A stretch of DNA of 64,000 bases from Psychrobacter pygoscelis (GTDB lineage Bacteria > Pseudomonadota > Gammaproteobacteria > Pseudomonadales > Moraxellaceae): NCBI RefSeq assembly GCF_004335015.1, contig NZ_RQRU01000005.1:142537-206536 (forward strand), given 5' to 3'. The position numbers and the translations under genes were made by a program. Below the pieces are notes generated by a model that saw only the letters and a program-made list of their open reading frames with translations, ran no database searches and had not been told where the DNA came from. Positions 34,412 through 43,504 of this stretch are shown in pieces; positions within the stretch are counted from its first letter, which is position 1, and each line of letters starts with the position of its first letter.

Positions 34412-35562
34412 AACTGGCCCTCTTGATTGTCTTGCTCTGAAGCATAGGTCCAATTATGTCGCTGCCCTGCTGATAGAGTAGCTTTATTAACGTTTGCTTT
34501 TATTTTTTTATTATCGCCATGCGAAGTGTTAGAGGAATTCAAAGCCTTAGAAGTAAGCTCAGCATTAGGGTTGTTTATACCAACGAACTTGGCCGTTTGC
34601 AGCCGATTGGCAAACGTCACTAGCGAGGAGGAGCCACCGTAAATCCAAGTAGGCGCTACCACGGCCATACACCGTGATGTACCGAACCCTAAACGCTGCC
34701 AAACTAAATTATCGTTCAACTCCGCTTGTAGCATTGGACTCACAGGCTCTATAACGATCAAGCAAGTATCGGCATCTAGCTTAGCCAGATCTCCTAGATG
34801 AATTGGCGTAAAGCCCCAAGTATTACCGTCCTCTAAAGCTACTAACTGTAACCCCATGTTATTTAATGCCACTTCGAATAAGCTATTATGAGAGTACATG
34901 CGTAAATTGTTGACATCGGCAAACTGCACAACAGCGACTTTACTAAGGTATGGATGACGGGTTGCCATTGTCTCGCCAGCGGCCTTAAGCTGTGATTGCA
35001 CATGCAATAAATATTGCTCGGCAGCTTGCGGCTGACCGATAAGCTCACCCAACTGACGAGTAGGCTTAGCAAAGTCTTCCCATTGAGCATCTCCATCACT
35101 CATAAAAGTAACAGATACCGCTGGTGTATCGCCATACATAGGCCTGATATGCTCATAAAAGAAGTTATCAATGACTAAGTCAACATCCATCTGGGCGATC
35201 AATTCGGCATTGGGCTGATAACGAATGCCTAAATCAACCACCCTGTCAGGTAGCTTTGGATCGTCCACCCACTGCGAGTAAACCCGAATATCGCCTGTGG
35301 CCACTGGTGGATAACCCATTGCCGTCAATGTAGCGGCAACGCCCCAGTCAGGTGTAAGGACAGTAGTTGACAAATTAGAGGCTGACGCTGAATTAGCGCT
35401 GGGAAGGTTTTTGTTTTTGTTTGGATTAGATAAGGACTGAATAGATAAATCAGCGCTGCTGGTTGACTCTTTAGAGGATGAGCTGGCTGAACAAGCTAAT
35501 AAAGAAGCTAGCCCAGCCGCTATTAAAAGGCCATTTATACTGCGGCTGAACTGCTGAATCAT
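34408..35562 (-). CDS. fhuD: Iron-siderophore substrate-binding protein FhuD
   Basis: 384 residues. Lipobox LASLLAC (Cys24), so probably a membrane-anchored lipoprotein rather than free periplasmic as in E. coli. After a Ser/Asn-rich linker (about 25-70) comes the class III binding-protein fold: VAATLTAMGYPPVATGDIRVYSQWV and LDADTCLIVIEPVSPM. ATGA overlap with the fhuC stop. It delivers ferric hydroxamates to FhuB/FhuC. A Lys/Asn-rich insert near residues 345-365 looks disordered. Confidence 0.9.
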   Translation of the reverse strand: MIQQFSRSINGLLIAAGLASLLACSASSSSKESTSSADLSIQSLSNPNKNKNLPSANSASASNLSTTVLTPDWGVAATLTAMGYPPVATGDIRVYSQWVDDPKLPDRVVDLGIRYQPNAELIAQMDVDLVIDNFFYEHIRPMYGDTPAVSVTFMSDGDAQWEDFAKPTRQLGELIGQPQAAEQYLLHVQSQLKAAGETMATRHPYLSKVAVVQFADVNNLRMYSHNSLFEVALNNMGLQLVALEDGNTWGFTPIHLGDLAKLDADTCLIVIEPVSPMLQAELNDNLVWQRLGFGTSRCMAVVAPTWIYGGSSSLVTFANRLQTAKFVGINNPNAELTSKALNSSNTSHGDNKKIKANVNKATLSAGQRHNWTYASEQDNQEGQL

Positions 35563-36323
35563 ACAACTGCCACCTTATGCCCATCGCTTGGATGGGTTAA
35601 AAGGTGCAGATGAATACCGAAGATTTGTTGCAATATTTCATGACACATGGTGCTCTCAACATCACCAATATGGCATAACTTGCCTTGCTTAAGGGCGATA
35701 AACTCATCACAAAACTGCGCAGCTAGATTGATGTCATGTAGAATAATCACTACGCCAAGATCGTATTCATCTACCAGCTGGCGGATCAATTTAATAACCT
35801 CAACCTGATACACCACATCCAGTGCTGCCAGTGGCTCATCAAGGAGCAAATAGCGAGTCTGCTGCGCTAAACACATCGCCAGCCACACTCGAGCACGCTC
35901 TCCGCCAGAAAGAGTAGCTACTGTACGATCGCTAAAGCGCTGCGTTTGTGTGAGCGCCATAGCACGCTCGACTTCCCTATGGTCTTGCTCGCTAGGTTTT
36001 TGCAACCACTTTTGATGCGGATAGCGCCCCAGCATCACTAATTCTTCCACTGTAAAAGCAGCAGCATCTGGCAGTCTTTGCGGCAGATAGGCCACATCTC
36101 GAGCCAGTACCTTAGCTGGCAACTTATGGATGGGCTGATCATCCAACATGACCGACCCTTTGCTAGGCTCCATCTCTCCTGATAGTGCCTTAATTAAGGT
36201 AGACTTCCCCGATCCATTATGACCGATTAACGCATAGAGCTTGCCTGTCTCTATTTGCAAAGACAGGTTATCCAGTAATGTATTGCCTTGACGGCTAAGA
36301 GACAATTGGTTGATCGACAGCAT
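35559..36323 (-). CDS. fhuC: Iron-siderophore ABC transporter ATP-binding protein FhuC
   Basis: 254 residues. Walker A GHNGSGKST (about residues 34-42), ABC signature LSGGERARVWLA (about 138-149), Walker B YLLLDEPLAALD and the H-loop ILHDINLAAQFCD are all intact. It powers siderophore import and is the first gene of fhuCDB, with overlapping start and stop codons. A Fur box lies about 45-63 bp upstream. Confidence 0.94.
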   Translation of the reverse strand: MLSINQLSLSRQGNTLLDNLSLQIETGKLYALIGHNGSGKSTLIKALSGEMEPSKGSVMLDDQPIHKLPAKVLARDVAYLPQRLPDAAAFTVEELVMLGRYPHQKWLQKPSEQDHREVERAMALTQTQRFSDRTVATLSGGERARVWLAMCLAQQTRYLLLDEPLAALDVVYQVEVIKLIRQLVDEYDLGVVIILHDINLAAQFCDEFIALKQGKLCHIGDVESTMCHEILQQIFGIHLHLLTHPSDGHKVAVV

Positions 36324-36367
36324 AGATAATAGACTTAAAAGAAATTTATATTAAATATAACACTAAT

Positions 36368-36386
36368 AAAAATGATTATCATTAAT
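36368..36386. promoter_or_regulatory. Fur box controlling fhuCDB
   Basis: AAAAATGATTATCATTAAT matches the 19-bp Fur consensus GATAATGATAATCATTATC at about 14-15 positions, including the core ATGATnATCATT. It is 45 bp upstream of fhuC. Confidence 0.82.
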
Positions 36387-36503
36387 TTATAGAACGACGG
36401 TAAAATTTAACTTTAATAAATCTAAACTTCTACTTCGTTACGACTTTTTAACCAATGTTAATTCACTAATAATAGTAGTCAATAATATATAATATGAAGG
36501 TTT

Positions 36504-36522
36504 GATAATAATAATCATTTGA
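36504..36522. promoter_or_regulatory. Fur box controlling the siderophore-interacting protein gene
   Basis: GATAATAATAATCATTTGA matches the 19-bp Fur consensus at about 15 positions, with 15 of the first 16 identical. It lies 52 bp upstream of the ATG at 36574. Confidence 0.8.
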
Positions 36523-36573
36523 GTTAAATTGACGACTATAATTTTTACGTAGTAATTAGGACAATCCACCATC

Positions 36574-37707
36574 ATGAGCCACTCCTCTGAGCACAAAACC
36601 CCTCTCTCTTATCCTGAGAAATACAAATTTATTAGCCATGTGAATGAAGAGCATCAAGATGAGCTCGCCATGTTTGCTGAGGCTTTTACCGACTTAGCAA
36701 TCGAAGCCACAACCCCTGTGAACATAAAGGAGGTTTTTGTTGAAGGAGTCGAATTAACGATACCGAATGAAGACCTGTCTACAGATCAATGCCGATTCGT
36801 CAAATTTGATCAGCCCATCCTTATTGCAGAAGACCTAAAAGCGCAATATATCGCGCTGATGCAAAAAGCAGCCAAAAAACTGGGTAAAAAGACCATAAAG
36901 CTACAAAATCAAGAGTTTACCGTTAAAGACAGCTATCTTGTGACGCCTAATATGCTGCGATTAGTCGTTACAGCGCCGCCCGCAACGCCACTATCACATC
37001 CTGGTTATGCTTATCTATTTGATCTTACCTCTCCAGCTTCAGCGACTGAACAACTTGCAGCTGCTGACACTGAGTCTACTCGCAAGCAGTGCTACTACAC
37101 TCTACGCCGCGCGTGGCAACATGAAGAAGGTCAAAATAGTCCAGATGCTCAGAGCAATACCAGCCAACATCAAGGCGAAATAAGTGCTTGGATAGATGTC
37201 TATCTACATGGGGATACGCCAGGAGGCAACTGGGCAAGGAGCTTACAGAGTGGGGATAAAATCACCAGTCTGCGCGACTATCCAGAGAAGATAGAGCATC
37301 TTAGTAATGGTCAATGCTTACTTATTGCAGATGAGACTTCATTACCAACGGTCGCACGGCTGCTTGAAGTCTGGCAAAATCCCATTGCACCAATAGTCTT
37401 TGCCATTACTAATGATGCCGAGGACAGCAAGTATCTGGAAAACCTTGAATTGCAAGAGGCCATGCGTCAGATGGATATCCGCCAACGCGCGATTATTATT
37501 CCCATTTTAAACTCGCCTGATATGGATCTGACCGCGCATATCAGTGAGCGCCTAGCCGAAGATCCAGACCTAGCAGCATTGACTATCGACAGAGTTTGGG
37601 GCGCCTTAGAAGCTGCTGATGCCAAGGCACTGCGAAAACGTCTTAAAGCTGAATTGGGCTTGACTAGGCAAGATATGGTTCTCAAAGTGTATTGGCGGCG
37701 TCAATAA
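36574..37707 (+). CDS. Siderophore-interacting protein (FAD-binding ferric-siderophore reductase)
   Basis: 377 residues. An N-terminal segment (about residues 17-90) with HVNEEHQDELAMFAEAF and VEGVELTIP resembles the DUF2470 domain that accompanies haem/iron proteins. It is followed by a SIP-type flavin domain (about 100-260; VVTAPPATPLSHPGYAYLFDL, YYTLRRAW, IDVYLHGDTPGGNWARSL) and the SIP C-terminal NAD(P)H-binding domain (DETSLPTVARLLE ... VWGALEAADAKALRKRL). It reduces ferric siderophore in the cytoplasm to release iron. It diverges from fhuCDB with its own Fur box. The acidic insert at about 150-205 is unusual. Confidence 0.9.
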   Translation: MSHSSEHKTPLSYPEKYKFISHVNEEHQDELAMFAEAFTDLAIEATTPVNIKEVFVEGVELTIPNEDLSTDQCRFVKFDQPILIAEDLKAQYIALMQKAAKKLGKKTIKLQNQEFTVKDSYLVTPNMLRLVVTAPPATPLSHPGYAYLFDLTSPASATEQLAAADTESTRKQCYYTLRRAWQHEEGQNSPDAQSNTSQHQGEISAWIDVYLHGDTPGGNWARSLQSGDKITSLRDYPEKIEHLSNGQCLLIADETSLPTVARLLEVWQNPIAPIVFAITNDAEDSKYLENLELQEAMRQMDIRQRAIIIPILNSPDMDLTAHISERLAEDPDLAALTIDRVWGALEAADAKALRKRLKAELGLTRQDMVLKVYWRRQ

Positions 37708-37730
37708 ACTACTAACTTATAGCGAACTAA

Positions 37731-37768
37731 AAAAACCCGACCTAACTGGTAGTTAGATCGGGTTTTTA
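37731..37768. terminator. Bidirectional terminator
   Basis: Stem AAACCCGACCTAACT / AGTTAGATCGGGTTT (one mismatch) with A-run before and T-run after. It separates the + strand SIP gene from the convergent RND permease gene. Confidence 0.88.
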
Positions 37769-37873
37769 CAGATTTGGTAACTTTACCATTGATACTCTTT
37801 CATATGACCATTCCTGTCCGCTAATACTATTGAGACCTTATTATCAAAGACGGCTATTTACAGTAGGCAATGC

Positions 37874-40800
37874 TTATATCTTTTGACTATCCGTATCTGT
37901 AACCATCTCATTAAACTCCTCTTTTTGCGGCCTGATCCATTTGCCAAACCAGTTAGACACATCATCCATAAAAGTATAGACCGTAGGAATAACAATTAGG
38001 CTTAAGAAAGTTGAGGTTACTAGGCCGCCTAATACCGCTGCTGCCATAGGTTGCCGAAAAGTAGGATCAGCGTCGCCCCAACCAAATACGAGGGGCAGCA
38101 TACCAGCCCCCATAGCCACAGTCGTCATAATGATAGGCTGCGCCCGCTTGTGACAGGCATCAAGTAAAGCCTCAAAGCGCGGTAGTCCACGATCTCGCTG
38201 GGCAAGGATGGCATAGTCAACGAGCAAAATCGAGTTCTTAGTGGCGATGCCCATTAGCATGATGAAGCCAATCATCGAGGGCATAGACAGGCTACTATTC
38301 GTCACGACCAACCCAACAAAAGCGCCACCGATGGATAGCGGTAAGGCCATTAAGATAGTGAAGGGCTGCAAGACTTTGCCAAATAGCAAAATAAGGACGC
38401 CAAAAATACAGACGATACCCACCGACATAGCAATGATAAAGCCGCTAAACAATTCGGCCATACTCTCTGCCTGACCTTGATCAATAACTGAGATAGAATC
38501 GGGTAATTGCTGTAAAGAAGGGGTGTTTTTCACCGCTTGGATCAGCTCTCCAAGCTCACCACTAGCAGCTTGGACAGAGATATTAATCGAGCGCTCACGA
38601 TCGAATCTCAGCACCTCTGATGGCCCTGTTCCAAAGTTCAGATCTGCCACCTCTGCTACGCGAACTCCGCTACCATCAACTCGGCTACTGGGAACAAATA
38701 AATCTCCCAGCTGGCTAACATTGTCTTTAGCTTCATCAGGCAAGCGAACGACGATAGGAATCTGTCTAGTATCAAGATTAAGTTTAGACAGTCGCTGTTC
38801 ATAGTCACCGATGGTCGCCACGCGTAGCGTATCCGCGATGCCCTGAGTGGTGACGCCTTGATCCGCCATCGCTAGTCGATTCGGAATCACTGACAGCTCT
38901 TGGCGCGGTAAGCTACGATTACTAGTGACATCTCCTGCCATCGGTAACGCGCGAATATCTGCCATCACGTGCTGTGCGGTCTGCTCTAATAAATGGGGGT
39001 TGGTACTGGTCAAGGCAAAGCTATACCCCGTATCACCGCCGCTAGACAACCCCACCTCAAATCTAGCACTAGGCACAGTGGTCAGCACGTCAGCAATCTG
39101 ACGCTCGATATCTGTCTTAAATGCTCGCTCTGCTCGAGGTTCGAGCACTATATCTAGACTGGCGGCATTCTGAGCGCCGCCGCTTCGATCTCGGGAGTCT
39201 AGACTGGCAGCCTGAGGATCACCAATAGCACTAAGGACGCTTCGAACACCATCAACCTGCATCACACGTTGTCGTGCCATCTCACTAATTCGCGCTGTGT
39301 CTGCTAGGCTGGCATCTGGGGTCAGTTCAATACCGACACGAGTCTGATCGACATCATTGTCTGGAATAAAGGTGGTCGGTAATAGCTTCACCAGACTTAA
39401 TGAGCCTACAAACAACACTAGCGTCACCCCTAAGGTGATCCAGCGATACCGAATCGTCCAGCTGACACAGTCTAGGTAAGTTTGCATCAGCCAGCTGTCT
39501 TTTTTACCGTGGTCTTTTTCAGGTTTTAGAATATAAGCTGCCATCATCGGCGTGATAAGACGCGCAACAAGGAGGGAGGCAAAAATTGCAATGGCTGCTG
39601 TCCAACCAAACTGCTGAAAAAACTGGCCCACCACCCCACTCATAAAGGCAGTCGGTAAAAAAACCGCAATCAAAGTAAAGGTCGTGGCCACTACTGCTAA
39701 GCCAATCTCGTCAGCAGCTTCCATCGCTGCATCATACGGCGACTTGCCCATTCGCAGGTGGCGCATGATATTTTCAATCTCAACAATTGCGTCATCGACG
39801 AGGACGCCAATCACTAGAGACAGTGCCAGTAAGCTGATAATATTTAAGCTAAAACCAAACACATACATGGCCAAAAAAGTAGGAATCACTGACAGAGGTA
39901 ATGCGACAGCAGCGACGACCGTCGCGCGGACATTGCGTAAGAATAAGAACACCACAATGACCGCTAAGATACCACCCTCTATCAGCATTCTTAGCGAAGC
40001 ATGATAGTCCTCTTCAATAGGGGTAGCACGGTCATAGACCTTATTAATGGTAAAGCCCGGCAGCTCCTTTTGCATCTTTGCCAGCTCAGCGTCTACTTTT
40101 TTGACGACATCCACTTCGCTAGCACCGCGCGCGCGGCTGACGTTAAACGCCACCACTGTCTGACCATCGAGCAAGGCGATAGAATCTGGATCAGCGGCAC
40201 CATCAGTAATGGTCGCCATACTACCAAGGCTTTGCGTGCCACCAGTCGGTACTGCAATCTGCAAGTCATTCAGCTCGCGCGCGTTTTGCACAGCGCCTAA
40301 GATACGAATGGTCTGCTTGCTGCTACCGACCTCTGCTTCACCGCCTGAAGTATCTTGTTGAATGCCAGTAATCTGCTCAGATAGCTGGCTGATTGGTAAT
40401 TGCAGCGCATTTAAGCTAGGAGGATCTACAGCGACAGTGATTTGTCTCTCTAGACCCCCAACTCGACTAATACTACTCACACCTATAATATCTGATAGGC
40501 GCTTATTTATCGTATCGTCAACGAACCAAGATAAGTCCTCAACGCTCATACCTTCCGCTGCGACTGAATAGGTTACAACGGGCAGTCCTGCGCTCGTTAC
40601 TTTAGAAATAATAGGATCATTGGCGGCTGCCGGTAGATCTCCACGCACCTCCCCGATAGCAGAGCGTACGTCATCGACGGCTTCTTGAATGTCTTTTTCG
40701 AGGACGAACTCAGTCCCTACCGTCGCAGCACCGGTTTGCAAGGTAGTGTGCATGTGTTTCACGCCTTCGATACTGGCGATTTTGTTTTCTATTTTTTTGG

Positions 40801-40996
40801 CGACATCATTCTCAAGCTGGCTTGGCGCTGCACCAGGCAAAGTAACCGTCACTATAACTGCGGGAAAATCAATATCAGGGAATTGCTGCACTTTCATTTG
40901 CTTAAAGCCAAAAATGCCGCCCATCGTGAGTAGCACAAACAGCAATATAGCGACCAGTGGGTTCCTTATCGAGTAGGCCGAGACGTTTAAGCTCAT
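37874..40996 (-). CDS. RND efflux permease (HAE1/AcrB-like)
   Basis: 1040 residues with the usual RND layout: one membrane segment at the N-terminus (about 14-32), a large periplasmic loop, five or six membrane segments, a second loop and six further segments. Characteristic stretches are QFPDIDFPAVIVTVTLPGAAP, the TM4 segment ALSLVIGVLVDDAIVEIENIMRH (paired Asp proton relay) and GFIMLMGIATKNSILLVDYA near the C-terminus. The frame extends to 41077, but ATG 40996 with AGGATAA upstream is the family start, 4 bp after the adaptor stop. Substrates are unknown, and no outer-membrane channel gene is nearby. Confidence 0.94.
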   Translation of the reverse strand: MSLNVSAYSIRNPLVAILLFVLLTMGGIFGFKQMKVQQFPDIDFPAVIVTVTLPGAAPSQLENDVAKKIENKIASIEGVKHMHTTLQTGAATVGTEFVLEKDIQEAVDDVRSAIGEVRGDLPAAANDPIISKVTSAGLPVVTYSVAAEGMSVEDLSWFVDDTINKRLSDIIGVSSISRVGGLERQITVAVDPPSLNALQLPISQLSEQITGIQQDTSGGEAEVGSSKQTIRILGAVQNARELNDLQIAVPTGGTQSLGSMATITDGAADPDSIALLDGQTVVAFNVSRARGASEVDVVKKVDAELAKMQKELPGFTINKVYDRATPIEEDYHASLRMLIEGGILAVIVVFLFLRNVRATVVAAVALPLSVIPTFLAMYVFGFSLNIISLLALSLVIGVLVDDAIVEIENIMRHLRMGKSPYDAAMEAADEIGLAVVATTFTLIAVFLPTAFMSGVVGQFFQQFGWTAAIAIFASLLVARLITPMMAAYILKPEKDHGKKDSWLMQTYLDCVSWTIRYRWITLGVTLVLFVGSLSLVKLLPTTFIPDNDVDQTRVGIELTPDASLADTARISEMARQRVMQVDGVRSVLSAIGDPQAASLDSRDRSGGAQNAASLDIVLEPRAERAFKTDIERQIADVLTTVPSARFEVGLSSGGDTGYSFALTSTNPHLLEQTAQHVMADIRALPMAGDVTSNRSLPRQELSVIPNRLAMADQGVTTQGIADTLRVATIGDYEQRLSKLNLDTRQIPIVVRLPDEAKDNVSQLGDLFVPSSRVDGSGVRVAEVADLNFGTGPSEVLRFDRERSINISVQAASGELGELIQAVKNTPSLQQLPDSISVIDQGQAESMAELFSGFIIAMSVGIVCIFGVLILLFGKVLQPFTILMALPLSIGGAFVGLVVTNSSLSMPSMIGFIMLMGIATKNSILLVDYAILAQRDRGLPRFEALLDACHKRAQPIIMTTVAMGAGMLPLVFGWGDADPTFRQPMAAAVLGGLVTSTFLSLIVIPTVYTFMDDVSNWFGKWIRPQKEEFNEMVTDTDSQKI

Positions 40997-41000
40997 AGTA

Positions 41001-42392
41001 TTATCCTGCTTGCGGTTTGGCTTCTGCACCATTTTCAGCGGACTCAAGATCAGCCACACGGACGATATCGCCATCACTTAAGAAGCTACCACCTTGGCGC
41101 ACAACGGCCACATTGTTAGGCAGCGGCTTGCTCACCACCACTTGATCACCTCGGCGCTCACCTAAGCTGACTTTTTCTTTTTTGATACGATAGATAGTAT
41201 TGCCATTAGCATCTTGATCACGGTTGACTAACATGACGTAATCATAACCATCCTCAGTGACGATAGCACTAACAGGTAGCACTTGCTTACCCTCTTGGCC
41301 AAGCATAAAGGTACCACGCTGATACATGCCAGCTCGGGTCAATGGACTGTCAGCTAGCGTAGCGAAGACACTAACTTGACGACTACCCTTCTCCGCTGTT
41401 GGAGCGATACGGCTGACTTGTCCCATCACACTTTTGTCATTCGGTAGGCTTACTTTGACTGGGGTGCCGACATTAATCTCGCCCAGCTTGTTAGGATCGA
41501 CTTGGGCTTGCCACTCAAGCGTACCGTTTTCAATAATGGTAAATAATGGCGCTTGACCAGGCATACTGCCTACATTGGCACTCTTTTCACTAATGATACC
41601 GCTGACAGGGGCGATGACTTGAGCATTATTAAGGCTCAGCGTTTGATTATTAAGTCGAGCTTTGGCCGCTTCTACTGACGCCGCGGCTTGATTGGCCGTG
41701 GCGACATAACGATCCACTTCTTGTTGACTGACGGCATCAATCTCAAGCAAAGGTATGACACGCTCGGCGTCTGCTTTTGCCAGCTCTAGTCGCGTCGCAG
41801 CTTCTGCTAAGTCAGCTTGGGCTTGCGAGCGTTGCTGCTGCATGGCATCTGTGTCAAACACTGCCAACACTTGACCTTGCTTAACTCGGTCGCCCTCGTT
41901 CACCAATACACGTTCAATCGTCACCCCGTTGACCTTGCCAAATACCGTTGCGACATCTTTTGGCGCGATAGTACCATCAGCACTCAATGCATTCTCAACC
42001 ACGCTCTGCTGCGGAGTAATAATCTCTACCGTCAATACAGGCTTTTGCGGCGGCGCTGCCTCACTAGCATCTTGTGTCGCCCCCGCTAACGCTTCGGTAT
42101 TCGTCGTTGGCTCTGTACTAGTACTTTGTGTGCTTTCTACGCTTTTGGCCGCTTGCTGCTCTCCCCAAAACTTCCCTGCTAATAGTCCAATGCCAAGCGT
42201 CAATAATATTAAGGGCAGCAGCCACTTCCAGCGCTGAGTCTGACTGGCAGTCTTCTTATAAGACGGCGGCGCTACAGCAGACGGAGGTGTGGGTATCGAC
42301 TTTTTAGACCACTGACCACTATCTACTAGTGCCTTATCTTCAGCACTTGATGATTGACCATCGGGTTTGGGCGTATTGGACTCTTGACTCAT
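41001..42392 (-). CDS. RND efflux periplasmic adaptor subunit
   Basis: 463 residues. The N-terminus is an unusually long, hydrophilic cytoplasmic stretch of about 53 residues before a single membrane anchor (about 54-72, KWLLPLILLTLGIGLLAGKFW). The lipoyl/barrel-sandwich halves flank a helical hairpin: GTIAPKDVATVFGKVNGVTIERVLVNEGDRVKQGQVLA and ARLNNQTLSLNNAQVIAPVSGIISEKSANVGSM. Beta-barrel and membrane-proximal domains follow. ATG 42392 is preferred over the upstream 42446. The RND permease follows directly, so both are one operon. Confidence 0.93.
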   Translation of the reverse strand: MSQESNTPKPDGQSSSAEDKALVDSGQWSKKSIPTPPSAVAPPSYKKTASQTQRWKWLLPLILLTLGIGLLAGKFWGEQQAAKSVESTQSTSTEPTTNTEALAGATQDASEAAPPQKPVLTVEIITPQQSVVENALSADGTIAPKDVATVFGKVNGVTIERVLVNEGDRVKQGQVLAVFDTDAMQQQRSQAQADLAEAATRLELAKADAERVIPLLEIDAVSQQEVDRYVATANQAAASVEAAKARLNNQTLSLNNAQVIAPVSGIISEKSANVGSMPGQAPLFTIIENGTLEWQAQVDPNKLGEINVGTPVKVSLPNDKSVMGQVSRIAPTAEKGSRQVSVFATLADSPLTRAGMYQRGTFMLGQEGKQVLPVSAIVTEDGYDYVMLVNRDQDANGNTIYRIKKEKVSLGERRGDQVVVSKPLPNNVAVVRQGGSFLSDGDIVRVADLESAENGAEAKPQAG

Positions 42393-42891
42393 GGTATTCT
42401 CGCAAATGGCTGCGTAAGGTAACTTTAGTGAAATGAATAAAAGCAAACATTCGTAAATGCTAAAAATTATACTTCAATTGCTATAGTAATGCTCATGCAG
42501 GATGTAAAGTGTTAACTTAATAAAGAAGCAAAGGCATCTTTTGTTAGTTTTATTATAGCAATGACTTAATTATAACTTTGGGTCAATACCAATACTCTAT
42601 CACCAATGATCCCATTGTCATAATGCTGCCCCTAAGCCCTGTTACAACCTTCGATTTACGCGCTTACCGTTGTAACATAATCAAACCAATAGAATTTTTA
42701 ACAATGCCGGTGCGGCCATTTTTACAGTCAGTCTTTACCGGCAATGGTTACTTTTATATTGACCGCTCGGGCAGACGCATTGAGCATTAACCACTTAATC
42801 AAGCTACCCTAAACCAGCTGATATTTTACTACTGTCAAAAAGCGCCAATAAGTTTAATAGCTTTTATCAAGCTTGATTATCTAGGAGGTCA
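42393..42891. other. Intergenic region between the efflux operon and the paiB remnant
   Basis: About 500 bp containing the divergent promoters. A 70-codon frame (42578-42790, TTG start) ends GNGYFYIDRSGRRIEH but has no ribosome binding site or family resemblance I can defend. Confidence 0.4.
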
Positions 42892-43500
42892 TTGGTTGAT
42901 CATCCTAAGGACTTTAAAGTAAACGACTTTGCTACGATAAAGCAGGTTAGCGCCAGCCACTCGCAGGCGACTGTCATTACTCAGACAGATGACGGTATGG
43001 AAGCTTGTCATATTCCGATGTACTGGCAAAAGAGCAGTAGCGACGCTGATGCAAACTTAGGTTATCTACTTGGGCACATTGCCAAGATAAATTCATTGAA
43101 TAATATCGCTGACCTTAAGCCGGACTGGTTAATCATTTTTCAGGACTCAGGTCATTATATTGTCCCTAATTGCTACCCAAGTAAGACTATTACCCCTAAA
43201 GAAGTCCCCTCGCGCAACTATCGCAGTATTCATGTGGCAGGTAAAGTAAGTCTATTCACCAAGCAAGAGGAATTAATTGAAATTCTGACGTAATTAACGA
43301 TAGCTTATGAGGCAGTCCAGCCTACTCCACGGTCAATTAATGATGCCCCAGCAAGATATATTGAAGCAATATGCCGAGCGATAATCGGACACTACCGATA
43401 CTCAAGCGCAGTTTCAATTAAGCCAAAATAAATCGGCGGAAAATAAGGCAGGTGTGATTGCAGGGCTTAAAGGACTAAATACGGTAGCTGAGGAAATCGG
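42892..43500 (+). pseudogene. Broken FMN-binding negative transcriptional regulator (PaiB-like)
   Basis: Residues 1-133 (TTG start 42892, AGGAGG just upstream) match the N-terminal two-thirds of PaiB: HPKDFKVNDFATIKQ, ACHIPMYWQ, YLLGHIAKINSL, IFQDSGHYIVPNCYPSK, NYRSIHVAGKVSLF. Reading stops at TAA 43291-43293. The same frame then continues with IAYEAVQPTPRS and YIEAICRAIIG. After a +1 shift before 43409, the family C-terminal block FQLSQNKSAENKAGVIAGLKG appears. So one nonsense codon and one frameshift disrupt a gene of about 200 codons. Intact PaiB proteins are about 205 residues. Confidence 0.85.
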
Positions 43501-43504
43501 GTTT

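Noticed and set aside
42578..42790. 70-codon ORF ending GNGYFYIDRSGRRIEH
   Set aside because: TTG start, no ribosome binding site, no family resemblance beyond a vague WG-repeat look; left as intergenic.
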